Source: Streptomyces filipinensis
GTDB taxonomy: Bacteria; Actinomycetota; Actinomycetes; Streptomycetales; Streptomycetaceae
NCBI RefSeq assembly: GCF_014649495.1
Contig: NZ_BMTD01000006.1
Span: forward strand, 62,001 to 126,000
Direction: 5' to 3'
Length of the DNA: 64,000 bases
The first letter of the stretch is position 1; each line of letters opens with the position of its first letter. The notes beneath the pieces are model-generated. The model worked only from the letters and a program-made list of their open reading frames with translations, had not been told where the DNA came from and did not search any database. This document shows, one piece after another, positions 1 to 7,455 of the stretch. Both the position numbers and the translations under genes were made by a program.

Positions 1-2
1 GC

Positions 3-683
3 GGTGGCGGCGGGCAGCTTCCCCTGGCGGGCGGGCGGAGGACCGCCTCGGCCGGCCTGCCGGATCTGACGTCGGCGGAGCGGCTCAGCGCCGAGCTGGG
101 TGTGCTGTCCATGGACGCCTCGCGCAATCTGATGGACGACCACCGGGAGTTCCTCAAGGAGCTGGGCGTGATCTCCGCACGCCGGCTGCGCGAGGTGCGG
201 CACGGTGAGACCGTGCTGGTCGCGGGCGCCAAGGCGGCCACCCAGACGCCGCCGATCCGCTCCGGCAAGCGGGTCGTCTTCTCCACGCTGGACGACGGCA
301 CGGGGCTGGTCGATCTGGCGTTCTTCGACGACTCGCACGAGGCGTGCGCCCACACCGTCTTCCATTCATGGCTGCTGTTGGTGCGCGGAGTGGTGCAGCG
401 GCGTGGTCCGCGCAGCCTGAGCGTGGTGGGTTCCGCCGCCTGGAACCTCGCCGAGCTGGTGGAGCTGCGGGCCGCGGGCGGTCTCGACGAGGTGGCGGCG
501 CGGCTCGCGGAGCCGGTGGCCGGGGGTGCGGGCGGCGACCCGACCGGTGGGCGCCGGATCCAGCTGCCCACCGGATACGAGATGCATCCGTGGGCCGATC
601 TGCGGCCCGCGGGGCAGGAGGCCTCACAAGGGCCTGCTGCCATACGGAAGTTGTGGCACCAGAGTCCGGGGAGTGCGGGATGA
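3..683 (+). CDS. dnaE2: Error-prone DNA polymerase III alpha subunit (DnaE2), C-terminal part, 5' truncated by the window
   Basis: This is the end of a DnaE2-type replicative-fold polymerase, which in actinobacteria performs mutagenic translesion synthesis after DNA damage. The frame is open from the window edge, so the PHP and palm domains lie outside. About 226 residues are visible. They hold the OB-fold region typical of DnaE tails, with VVFSTLDDGTGLVDLAFF as the core strand pattern, and a helical tail that ends in a basic, aromatic segment (RKLWHQSPG). The stop codon overlaps the ATG of the next gene (ATGA), so the two are translationally coupled. That neighbour is a degenerate Y-family polymerase, which is the usual DnaE2/ImuB pairing and supports DnaE2 over the essential DnaE1. 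Confidence 0.88.
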   Translation, partial: GGGGQLPLAGGRRTASAGLPDLTSAERLSAELGVLSMDASRNLMDDHREFLKELGVISARRLREVRHGETVLVAGAKAATQTPPIRSGKRVVFSTLDDGTGLVDLAFFDDSHEACAHTVFHSWLLLVRGVVQRRGPRSLSVVGSAAWNLAELVELRAAGGLDEVAARLAEPVAGGAGGDPTGGRRIQLPTGYEMHPWADLRPAGQEASQGPAAIRKLWHQSPGSAG

Positions 684-1654
684 CCATTCTCTGCGTACGT
701 TTCCAGCTGCCGCCGATGTACGAGGCGGCCCTGCCGGGACTGCTCGGTCTGCTGGAGGACTTCACCCCGGTCGTGGAGGCACTGCCCCCGGACGGGGCGC
801 TGGCCGACCTGCGCGGGGCCGAGCGGTACTTCGGGCGCAGCGCGGTGGAGCTGGCCTCGGTGATCCGGGTGCGTGCCCTCGCCCGGTACGGCGTCGACTG
901 CGCGATCGGCGCCGGTCCGGGGCCGACGCTGGCCCGGGTGGCGCTGCGCGACGCCCGGCCGGGGGTGACGTGTGCCGTACCCGAGGACCCGGAGGGCATC
1001 GCCGCGTTCCTCGCCGGGCGGCCCGTGTCCGCGCTGCCCGGCGTCGGCACGGCGACCGCCCGCACCCTGGGCGAGTACGGCCTGGACACCCTGGGCCTGG
1101 TCGCCGCCGCGCCGCTGTCCACGCTCCAGCGGCTGATCGGCGCGAAGGCGGCCCGCGAGCTGAGGGAGCGGGCGAGCGGCCTCGACCGGGGCCGGGTCGT
1201 GCCGAACGCCGTCTCACGGTCGCTGACGGCGGAGCGCGCCTTCGGCATCGACGAGCTGGACCCCGGCCGGCACCGCAGGGCGCTGCTGTCCGCCGCCGAG
1301 GAACTGGGCGGCCGGCTGCGCGCGGTGGAGAAGATCTGCCGCACCCTGACCCTCACCGTGCGCTACGCCGACCGCTCCTCGACCACCCGCAGCCGCACCC
1401 TGAAGGAGCCGACCGCGCACTCGCCGGCCCTGACCGAGGTGGCCTACGGCATGTACGAGGTGCTCGGCCTGCAGCGCGCCCGGGTCCGCGCGCTCGCCCT
1501 GCGCGCGGAGGGCCTGGCCCCCGCCGGCCAGGCCTCCCACCAGCTCACCTTCGACCCCGTGGACGAGAAGGTCCGCCGTATCGAGGAGGTCGCGGACCGC
1601 GCGCGGGCGAAGTTCGGGCCCAGGGCGGTGATGCCGGGCACCTTGGCCGCGTGA
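680..1654 (+). CDS. Y-family DNA polymerase-like protein (ImuB type, catalytic residues missing)
   Basis: The 324-residue protein has a Y-family fold: a helix-hairpin-helix thumb (residues about 114-135, ALPGVGTATARTLGEYG) and a little-finger region. Active DinB proteins start with an acidic DMDxFFAxVE motif and carry a second SxDE motif. Here the N-terminus reads VRFQLPPMYEAAL and the second site PDGALADLRGAERYFG, so the metal-binding acidic residues are absent. This fits the known role of ImuB as a non-catalytic adaptor that brings DnaE2 to the beta clamp. A C-terminal HQLTFDP resembles a clamp-binding peptide. The start is the ATG overlapping the dnaE2 stop; longer upstream frames would lie inside dnaE2. 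No imuA' partner is visible in the window. Confidence 0.8.
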   Translation: MTILCVRFQLPPMYEAALPGLLGLLEDFTPVVEALPPDGALADLRGAERYFGRSAVELASVIRVRALARYGVDCAIGAGPGPTLARVALRDARPGVTCAVPEDPEGIAAFLAGRPVSALPGVGTATARTLGEYGLDTLGLVAAAPLSTLQRLIGAKAARELRERASGLDRGRVVPNAVSRSLTAERAFGIDELDPGRHRRALLSAAEELGGRLRAVEKICRTLTLTVRYADRSSTTRSRTLKEPTAHSPALTEVAYGMYEVLGLQRARVRALALRAEGLAPAGQASHQLTFDPVDEKVRRIEEVADRARAKFGPRAVMPGTLAA

Positions 1655-1671
1655 CTCCCCATGGTGAGGCC

Positions 1672-2046
1672 CTAGTTGGCCCAGGGCGGGGTGACCCGGG
1701 TGCCGTCGGCGAGCCGCGCCTCCAGCCCGATGGAGGTGGTGACCCAGGAGATCGCGGTGTGGTCGGTGGGGTTCTCCACGGCCAGGGTCGCACCGGGGTT
1801 GACGATCACCGTGTCGCCCGCCGCGATCCGCTCGGTGTGACCGTCCAGGGTCATCAGCAGCTCGCCGACGAGCAGGTGGAAGATCTCCTCCCGGTTGACG
1901 GTGTGGGCGGGCGCCTTGGTGCCGGCCGGGATCTCACCGCGCCAGGCGCACAGCTCCTTGCTGCCGGTGAGCGGGGTGGCGTACGAGACGAAGCGGGCGC
2001 CGTGGATCTCGTGGGTGACGGCGGCCGACGAGCGGACGATGGGCAT
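1672..2046 (-). CDS. Small cupin-domain protein
   Basis: This 124-residue protein has a single cupin beta-barrel. Motif 1 is visible around residues 45-65 (PAHTVNREEIFHLLVGEL), with the His and Glu positions expected for a metal site, and motif 2 is around VIVNPGATLAVENPTDH. Cupins of this size act as small metal-dependent enzymes or sensors, and the substrate cannot be told from sequence. The gene is divergent from a MarR regulator at 2134. The region between them carries two perfect 7-1-7 palindromes, so the cupin gene is the likely MarR target. The start is the only ATG near a plausible leader. The 3' end faces the polymerase gene, with an 18-bp gap. Confidence 0.75.
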   Translation of the reverse strand: MPIVRSSAAVTHEIHGARFVSYATPLTGSKELCAWRGEIPAGTKAPAHTVNREEIFHLLVGELLMTLDGHTERIAAGDTVIVNPGATLAVENPTDHTAISWVTTSIGLEARLADGTRVTPPWAN

Positions 2047-2065
2047 GGCGGTGGTCTCCGTTCAT

Positions 2066-2107
2066 AAGGTCAAGCAGCTTGACTATATGGTCAAGCTGCT
2101 TGACCTT
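2066..2107. promoter_or_regulatory. Double MarR-type operator between the cupin and marR genes
   Basis: A perfect 18-bp inverted repeat (2066-2083 and 2090-2107) is separated by six A/T-rich bases. Each arm contains its own 7-1-7 palindrome, GTCAAGC-N-GCTTGAC, centred at 2076 and 2097. The two centres are 21 bp apart, which is two helical turns, so two dimers could bind the same DNA face. The site lies 20 bp upstream of the cupin start codon and 27 bp upstream of the marR start. This fits autoregulation plus control of the divergent gene. Confidence 0.75.
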
Positions 2108-2133
2108 CCTGTCAAGGGTGTTTCAATGCCTCC

Positions 2134-2580
2134 GTGCAGAACTCCGAAGCCATGGCCCTGTCCGCCGCCCTGCTCGCCGCCGCGGGCGACCTCACGCAAC
2201 GCATCCACGACGGGGTGAGTGCCCGTGGCTTCACCGACCTGCGGCCCGCCCACGGCTTCGCCTTCGCCCGGCTCGCCCCGGGCGGCGCCACCGTCACCGA
2301 CCTCGCCGCGCACCTCGGGGTGACCAAGCAGGCGGCGAGCCAGCTGGTGGACGAGATCGTACGCAAGGGGTACGCCGAGCGCAGGCCGCATCCCGAGGAC
2401 GCGCGCGCCCGGCTGATCGTGCTGACCGAACGCGGGTGGACCTGCACCCGGGCGGCCGAGGAGGCGGCGGCCGAGGTGGTCGGGGAGTGGGCCGGACGGC
2501 TGGGCGAGGGGGAGATGCGTGCGCTGAGGGAGCGTTTGGTGCGGATCGCTCCCCATGGTCCGATCAGGCCCGTCTGGTGA
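2134..2580 (+). CDS. MarR-family transcriptional regulator
   Basis: A 148-residue winged-helix regulator. The recognition region reads TVTDLAAHLGVTKQAASQLVDEIVRKGY (residues about 55-82 with the key VTKQAASQL helix), followed by the MarR wing with RRPHPEDARARLI. MarR dimers usually repress a divergent gene and release DNA when a small phenolic or oxidant ligand binds. The ligand is unknown here. The start is GTG, directly downstream of the double palindrome. The divergent cupin gene and the operator architecture point to a two-gene repressor/target unit. Confidence 0.85.
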   Translation: MQNSEAMALSAALLAAAGDLTQRIHDGVSARGFTDLRPAHGFAFARLAPGGATVTDLAAHLGVTKQAASQLVDEIVRKGYAERRPHPEDARARLIVLTERGWTCTRAAEEAAAEVVGEWAGRLGEGEMRALRERLVRIAPHGPIRPVW

Positions 2581-2749
2581 CGATCCGTCAGGGTCCGGTG
2601 GGGCGCTGGTTATCACTGGAAGTTTTTACTGACGCGTAACTTCACACTTGCACTACTCGCCCGTAACTTGACAAGTGAACAGCATCCTCGTGATCCGGAT
2701 CACAAGGTAAGGCCGTCGCACCTCCCTTGAGCCGCAAGGAGATCACACG

Positions 2750-3610
2750 ATGCTGCCCTGGAAGCGAGCGCTCAGACCCCTCGCCGCACTGCTCCTCACC
2801 GCCGCCGTCGCCGCCGTTCCGGCCGCCGCCGCCCACGCCTCCGACGCCCCGAGCAGCGGCTGGAACGACTTCTCCTGCAAGCCCTCCGCCACCCATCCCC
2901 GCCCGGTCGTCCTGGTGCACGGCACCCTGGGCAACTCGGTCGACAACTGGCTCTCCCTCGCCCCGTACCTGAAGGACCGCGGATACTGCGTCTTCTCCCT
3001 CGACTACGGCCAGTTGTCCGGCGTTCCCCTCTTCTACGGCCTCGGCCCCATCGACAAGTCGGCCGAGCAGCTCTCCGCCTTCGTCGACAGGGTGCTCGCC
3101 GCGACCGGCACCGGCAGGGCCGACCTCGTCGGGCACTCCCAGGGCGGCATGATGCCCCGCTACTACCTGAAGTTCCTCGGCGGAGCCGCCAAGGTGAACG
3201 CCCTCGTCGGGCTGGCCCCGGACAACCACGGCGCCAGTATGAGCGGCCTCACCAACCTGCTGCCGTACTTCCCCGGCGCCGGCGACCTGATCAAGGCCAC
3301 CACCCCGGGCCTCGCCGACCAGATCCCCGGCTCCGACTTCCTCACCAAGCTCAACGCGGACGGCGACACCGTCCCCGGCGTGCACTACACGGTCATCGCC
3401 ACCAAGTACGACGAGGTGGCCACCCCCTGGCGGAGCCAGTACCTGAGCGGCTCCGACGTCCACAACGTCCTGCTCCAGGACCTGTGCCCGCTCGACCTCT
3501 CCGAACACGTCGCCATCGGCCTGTTCGACCGCATCGCCTTCCACGAGGTGGCCAACGCGCTCGACCCGGCCCACGCCACGGCCACCACCTGCGCGTCGGC
3601 CTTCAGCTGA
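2750..3610 (+). CDS. Secreted alpha/beta-hydrolase lipase
   Basis: A 286-residue exported triacylglycerol lipase or esterase. Residues 1-31 form a Sec signal peptide (MLPWKR charge, hydrophobic core, AHA-S cleavage region). The oxyanion-hole segment is VVLVHGTLGN, the nucleophile elbow is GHSQGG (residue about 128), and a C-terminal EHVAIG supplies the probable catalytic His. Four cysteines suggest disulfides, as expected outside the cell. The leader (2627-2700) holds two copies of CGTAACTT 27 bp apart (2635 and 2662) and an inverted CACTTG/CAAGTG pair (2645 and 2672), a possible regulator site. The gene is alone on its strand. It is convergent with the LPMO gene, so the two secreted degradative enzymes lie tail to tail. 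Confidence 0.88.
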   Translation: MLPWKRALRPLAALLLTAAVAAVPAAAAHASDAPSSGWNDFSCKPSATHPRPVVLVHGTLGNSVDNWLSLAPYLKDRGYCVFSLDYGQLSGVPLFYGLGPIDKSAEQLSAFVDRVLAATGTGRADLVGHSQGGMMPRYYLKFLGGAAKVNALVGLAPDNHGASMSGLTNLLPYFPGAGDLIKATTPGLADQIPGSDFLTKLNADGDTVPGVHYTVIATKYDEVATPWRSQYLSGSDVHNVLLQDLCPLDLSEHVAIGLFDRIAFHEVANALDPAHATATTCASAFS

Positions 3611-3661
3611 CGTGCCGCCGGGGCCTGTCCGACCTGAGCCGCCGGACAGGCCCCGGAACCC

Positions 3662-4660
3662 TCACCGGCGGTGGGTGCCACCCGCCGCGCGCCGCCGCAC
3701 CGACAGGAACAGCGCCGCCGAACCGAGCGCCAGCGCCGCCGCGCCGCCGAGCGCGACGTACGAGGTGCCCGAGGAGGCACCGGTCTCCGCGAGGTTGTCC
3801 GAGGAACCCGCCGCCTTGGGCGCAAAGGAAGCGGCGGTGGCCTGCCGCGCGGCCCCCCGGGTCGTATACGGCGTCGGTCGCCGGGCCGGCGTGCCGTCGC
3901 CGTCGCCGCCGTGACCGTGGTGCAGCATCGTCGACTTGTCGGCACCGGCCGCGATCTGCTGGTCGGAGGGTGCGGAGGCCGTCGGCGCGGGGCCGGCGCC
4001 CGTGGGCCCCGTACCGGCGCCGCCGAAGTCCACGTCCGAGCAGGAGTAGAACGCCTCCGGACTGTCCGAGCGCTGCCATACCGCATACAGCAACTGCCGC
4101 CCGGACCGCGCGGGAAGCGTGCCGGAGAACGTGTAGAAACCGCCCGAGGCGACCGGGTCGGTGACCGTGGCCACCGGGTGCCCCAGATCCAGCTCGGACC
4201 ACCTCAGCGGCTTCGCGGGGGCGTAACCGGGCTTGGTCAGATAGACCTTGAAGGTGCCCTTGTGCGGGGCGGTCACCCGGTACCTGAAGGTGTACGACCC
4301 GCGGTGCACGCGTGTGGCGGGCCAGTCGGCCCGGGCCAGGTCGAGACCCTTGAACTCCTCGTTGTCCGCGCTGCACAGCTTGCCGTCCGGGATCAGCTGC
4401 CGGTGCCGGCCGGCCGCGTCGCCGATCCGGACGCCGTTCCAGTCGTAGAGCGCCTGCGCGCCCCCGGCCGCCACGGCCGCCCGGCACGCGGCCGACTTCG
4501 GGCTCTCCGGCCCCTCCGCGTAGCACTGCGAGACCCGGCTGACCGGATCCCCCATCGAACCGTGCGCGGACGCGGGGGCTGCGGCGAGCACGGTCAGGGC
4601 GAGCGGCGGCAGACCGAGCACGGCGACGACGGCGGCCGTGCGACGGGCACGAGCGGACAT
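3662..4660 (-). CDS. AA10 lytic polysaccharide monooxygenase with C-terminal sortase signal (LAETG)
   Basis: A 332-residue cell-wall-anchored copper oxidase that cleaves chitin or cellulose. The signal peptide ends after residue 32 (APASA), leaving His33 as the first mature residue (HGSMGDPVSR). This is the first ligand of the copper histidine brace. The second His is in TAPHKGTFKVYLTKPGY, a conserved AA10 segment. After the catalytic domain (to about residue 225) comes a Pro/Ser/Thr-rich linker. The tail has LAETG, a hydrophobic helix and RRR, which is a sortase E-type anchoring signal. A wall-anchored LPMO is more likely to act on the producer's own surface glycan or on polymer in contact with the hypha than to diffuse freely. 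The AICE is inserted just upstream of this gene. Confidence 0.9.
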   Translation of the reverse strand: MSARARRTAAVVAVLGLPPLALTVLAAAPASAHGSMGDPVSRVSQCYAEGPESPKSAACRAAVAAGGAQALYDWNGVRIGDAAGRHRQLIPDGKLCSADNEEFKGLDLARADWPATRVHRGSYTFRYRVTAPHKGTFKVYLTKPGYAPAKPLRWSELDLGHPVATVTDPVASGGFYTFSGTLPARSGRQLLYAVWQRSDSPEAFYSCSDVDFGGAGTGPTGAGPAPTASAPSDQQIAAGADKSTMLHHGHGGDGDGTPARRPTPYTTRGAARQATAASFAPKAAGSSDNLAETGASSGTSYVALGGAAALALGSAALFLSVRRRAAGGTHRR

Positions 4661-4737
4661 GCGGAACTCCTCGAAGACGGTCCTCCGGCGGGGCTGGATC
4701 CCGTGGGGTGATCCGAAACTAGCCCCAGGAAACCGCC

Positions 4738-4770
4738 GGATCGCCTGCTGAGGGCGGGGGGAGGCGATCC
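4738..4770. terminator. Hairpin between the LPMO gene and the AICE left end
   Basis: Perfect 9-bp arms (GGATCGCCT at 4738-4746 and AGGCGATCC at 4762-4770) enclose a G-rich 15-base loop. There is no clear T-tract on either strand. The hairpin sits between the LPMO leader and the left att repeat, so it may insulate LPMO from element transcription or be the old terminator of a neighbour. Confidence 0.5.
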
Positions 4771-4774
4771 TTAT

Positions 4775-4799
4775 GGTGCCGTTAAGGCCGGACTAACCG
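4775..4799 (+). other. attL core repeat of the AICE
   Basis: This 25-bp sequence is identical to 23372-23396. Its centre is an imperfect palindrome (GTTA-N9-TAAC), as is common for tyrosine-recombinase core sites. Weaker similarity continues for about 15 bp on the element side (GCTCAGG shared). It lies 114 bp upstream of the LPMO start. Confidence 0.72.
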
Positions 4800-4898
4800 A
4801 GGGCTCAGGAAGCGGACGAGGGACCGTCCTGCCCAACTGCACCCGAGCAGTCCTAGCGTCCGTGGCAGTCCGTGTTCGTCCGCGACCGGACGCCCCGA

Positions 4899-4919
4899 TT
4901 GGCTCCCGGATTGGCTCCC
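4899..4919 (+). repeat. Putative integrase arm-type sites, left end
   Basis: Two copies of TTGGCTCCC start at 4899 and 4911 (12-bp period), 100 bp inside attL. The same motif pair with the same 12-bp period and orientation occurs at 23277-23296 near attR. This is the arrangement expected of arm-type binding sites for a lambda-fold integrase. Confidence 0.55.
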
Positions 4920-5373
4920 GGCTGCGCCTAGGCATCCTGCGCCAGGAACCTATGCACATGGCTTCGGAGGCGCCTGGGCTCTCAGGGAAAGCTGCTGGTA
5001 GGTGCCGCTTGGTTGGCTTAGGCCCGTCCACAGATAGTCCCACGGTGTCCGTGACCACCGCTTTAGGAGAGAGGGTGGGTGACAAGGCAGACGACCTGCG
5101 GATACCTCGGTCGAGCTAGTCGGCACGGTGGTGCCTGCCAGTCACCACCCTTGACCGCGGCTGACCCCTGCATCTGGCACGACTGTGGCACGCGGCGAGC
5201 AGACGGCTCGGATGGCCGACTCCGTCGGTGCCCTGGTTTTACGGCCGGGAGCCAGCAACGTTTGTTGGTCACCGCTGGAAACGCTCCGTCAGCGACAAGA
5301 ATCATGTCGCTGAGTTCTGGGAGCGCGCCGGTACTTGCCCCCGGCCGTCTCGTGTGCTGGTCGACTCGGAGCA

Positions 5374-5389
5374 AGTGATCATGGCCCCG
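5374..5389 (+). repeat. 16-bp repeat shared with 7060-7075
   Basis: AGTGATCATGGCCCCG occurs here and, identical, at 7060-7075. A 12-base part recurs inverted at 7130-7141. All copies are in non-coding stretches around the two left-end genes, which suggests a protein-binding or recombination site internal to the element. Confidence 0.5.
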
Positions 5390-5539
5390 GACTCCAGATC
5401 TCTGCCCTCAGCCGCAGACTGGCCGCCAGGGTAGGTCCGGAGCGCCGCAGGCGTAACCCCGCCACCGATGGCGCCGCCGCGTACCTTGCTGTCCGCCGAC
5501 CTCACACTGAAGCCGACTACCCGAGAGGACCAACACCTG

Positions 5540-6010
5540 ATGTCCATATGGCCTTCGGTCGTTGCCGTACTCGGTACCCTCGCCGGTGCCCTGACCGCCG
5601 GACTCCTCCAGCACCGTTCGGCACGCACCGCACGCGCCGAGGAGCGCGCCGACAACCACCGCCGGGACCAGCTCGGTGCCGTCACCGACTTCGCGGCCGC
5701 CCTGGACGCGCACCGCTCGGCGATGTTCCATCGGGAGCGTCTGGCCCTGACGGAGGCAGGCACCGAGCACCAGCTGGAGGCCCAGACGAGGTCCCACGAC
5801 ACCCGGGCGGCAATCACCGCGCCCCACATCCGCCTTCAGGTCCTGGTCCCCGAGCTGGCCGGCCCCGCACAGCAGGCCGCAGATGCCACGTACGCGCTGC
5901 GCAAGGCCATCGACCGGACCGAGCTGGACGCCCGGCGGCATGCGGCCAAGGAAGCATCCGTCGCCTTCATCGCCGCGGCCGCCACGCTGCTGAGCCCCAA
6001 CAACCGCTGA
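5540..6010 (+). CDS. Small membrane protein, KilB-like
   Basis: A 156-residue protein with one N-terminal membrane helix (residues about 5-25, SVVAVLGTLAGALTAGLLQ). It is followed by a charged, alanine-rich helical region (QHRSARTARAEERADNHRRDQ) that probably forms a coiled coil. This layout is the one commonly annotated as protein KilB in Streptomyces plasmids and AICEs. The biochemical role is unknown, with inter-mycelial transfer or lethality control suggested historically. I chose the ATG at 5540 over an earlier frame start at 5468 because the membrane helix begins directly after it and a GAGAGGA ribosome site precedes it. It stands alone in the left end. Confidence 0.6.
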   Translation: MSIWPSVVAVLGTLAGALTAGLLQHRSARTARAEERADNHRRDQLGAVTDFAAALDAHRSAMFHRERLALTEAGTEHQLEAQTRSHDTRAAITAPHIRLQVLVPELAGPAQQAADATYALRKAIDRTELDARRHAAKEASVAFIAAAATLLSPNNR

Positions 6011-6087
6011 CTGATGGCGACCACTGTCAGCGTTCTGGCCGTCCGGTCGTGCCGGTCCCATACGCCCTACAACACTCGTGCGCTCCC

Positions 6088-6118
6088 GTGGTGCGCTTGT
6101 GGTGCGGCCATGGTGCGC
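6088..6118 (+). repeat. Three direct repeats of (G)TGGTGCG(C)
   Basis: Copies start at 6088, 6099 and 6111, an 11-12 bp period close to one helical turn. They lie in the non-coding gap between the KilB-like and DUF6082 genes. A further GTTGCTGT pair follows near 6220-6240. The phasing suggests a multimeric protein-binding site; no function is known. Confidence 0.4.
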
Positions 6119-6279
6119 ATACCACGGCCGCAACCTTCTGATCCGTAGCTCTACAGAGGTCGGTCATTGAAGGTCAAACAGGTTGCCATGACGCTTCTGA
6201 GAGCCGGTATGGGGCGCTGCCGGTTGCTGTGGTTGCTGTACTCCGCTGCTGTACAACGTCATCACAGATCCATGCGGAA

Positions 6280-6915
6280 TTATGATCCCGGATCAGGGGC
6301 GAAATAAGAGGAGGCCGCTATCGACGGTCCGGCAGCCGCAGCATTTTCGTATGCCTCGTCCATCAGGTCGACAAATCGAATCTGCCGCGCATCCCCTGTC
6401 GCCTCTGCAAACTCGCGCCAGCCTGCGGAACGATCGACCCAATGATCTCGCGCTCGCTCGCCCCGGAAGTGCAACTCAAGCTGGACACGTGTTGCGTCGT
6501 CGTTCACACGCTTAAGCAAATAATCGGAGTAGTATTGTGTAACGATCAAATGTGTGAAGTGGAGTTGCCTTGCTAGAGTCAAAGGGAGTGGGCTCTGCGA
6601 TGGTGCCCAGCAAACGAGAAGCTCAGGATCGTTGATCGACATAAGCGCCAGCTCGCGGTGCGCAGCACGCCGCTCTTCCTCGTTGGATATGTCGGTCTGG
6701 TGAGCTTGATAGGCGAGAGATACTGCAACCCCAATTAGTGCTGCACCCGAGAAGATCACGGAGAGAAATCCGTAGGCTTGTCCGACGTTACTGAGTGATT
6801 GCCAGTCTTCTCCGAGGAATGAGAGACCCTTGAGGACTAATGGGGTCAGCGCGATGGTGGCGATTGTGGCAACGGCGATACCCCACGGGAAGTGTCTGTT
6901 TCGCCAGAGTTTCAT
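6280..6915 (-). CDS. DUF6082 family membrane protein
   Basis: A 211-residue protein with two membrane segments near the N-terminus (residues about 11-32 and 47-68). Next comes a cytoplasmic helical domain with NEEERRAAHRELALMSINDPELLVCW, the pattern typical of Streptomyces DUF6082 proteins. Function is unknown; the family is frequent on integrated elements. The gene is clearly lower in GC than its neighbours and uses A/T-ending codons, so it probably joined the element recently from another host. It runs against the direction of the other element genes and has its own leader with a 23-bp-arm inverted repeat upstream (7051-7159). Confidence 0.6.
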   Translation of the reverse strand: MKLWRNRHFPWGIAVATIATIALTPLVLKGLSFLGEDWQSLSNVGQAYGFLSVIFSGAALIGVAVSLAYQAHQTDISNEEERRAAHRELALMSINDPELLVCWAPSQSPLPLTLARQLHFTHLIVTQYYSDYLLKRVNDDATRVQLELHFRGERARDHWVDRSAGWREFAEATGDARQIRFVDLMDEAYENAAAAGPSIAASSYFAPDPGS

Positions 6916-7050
6916 GTTTTACCCCTTGTTTCTTCGTTCTGCCGGAATCTGCTACCAGGCTGTTTGTCCATGGCTCGTTGAGGGGGATGGTTCCCAGCTC
7001 TGTGCGACGCCATACGAGCGGTCGGTGGAGCGATTTTGGGCTGGAGCTGC

Positions 7051-7159
7051 TTTGGCGCGAGTGATCATGGCCCCGTAAGCTTGCGGCACGTCGGGCAGTC
7101 TGTGGACCTGCCCGGTAAAGCACGACGTTGGGGCCATGATCTGCGAGGCTCGCGCCAAA
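7051..7159. repeat. Large imperfect inverted repeat upstream of DUF6082 and the GntR gene
   Basis: The left arm, TTTGGCGCGAG (7051-7061) then TGATCATGGCCCC (7062-7074), is mirrored by GGGGCCATGATC (7130-7141) and CTCGCGCCAAA (7149-7159). A small internal GGGCAG/CTGCCC stem is also present. Total span is 109 bp. The wider 6916-7455 stretch is otherwise non-coding and ends in a GC-rich leader. It could be a regulator site, a replication or transfer origin part, or a MITE-like remnant. Confidence 0.55.
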
Positions 7160-7455
7160 GTGGCTGCCTAAAATCGCGGAGCCGACCGCCCCAGCCACGA
7201 CGTACCCCTTCTCTGACGTCAGGCGGCTGATCGCTGTGCGCGCGGGACGGGCGCCGGCCGGGCTGGAGCGGGACGAAGGCAGGAGCGCAGGCCCGGCCGG
7301 GGGCCGGGCCGCGCGCGGGGAGCGGAGCGAGCCGCCTTGACGAGGTAGAGAAGATTCCATCAAGCCGACGGGCCAGAGAGGTCTGACCAGCCTCACGGTC
7401 CTTTCCAGCGTGGGAAGCTGGGACGGGACGATTGGCTGACCGAGAGGGAGAGCGG

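Larger units (their letters stand above)
4800..5539. other. Non-coding left end of the AICE
   Basis: About 740 bases without a convincing gene: the open frames here lack Streptomyces codon bias and ribosome sites. Contents seen are the arm-site pair at 4899-4919, a perfect 9-bp hairpin at 5289-5313 (TCAGCGACA / TGTCGCTGA with a 7-base loop), and a 16-bp sequence at 5374-5389 that recurs at 7060-7075. The region probably holds recombination and regulatory sites rather than proteins. Confidence 0.5.

Noticed and set aside
154..1356. Long open frames opposite real genes, such as this one on the minus strand
   Set aside because: High-GC DNA gives long antisense frames. Their proteins are Arg/Pro/Ala-rich, without domains, and overlap well-supported genes.
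4738..5400. Possible tRNA gene at the left att site
   Set aside because: I looked for a TTCGA loop, CCA-side pairing and a cloverleaf on both strands around both att copies and found none. The att core is intergenic as far as I can see.
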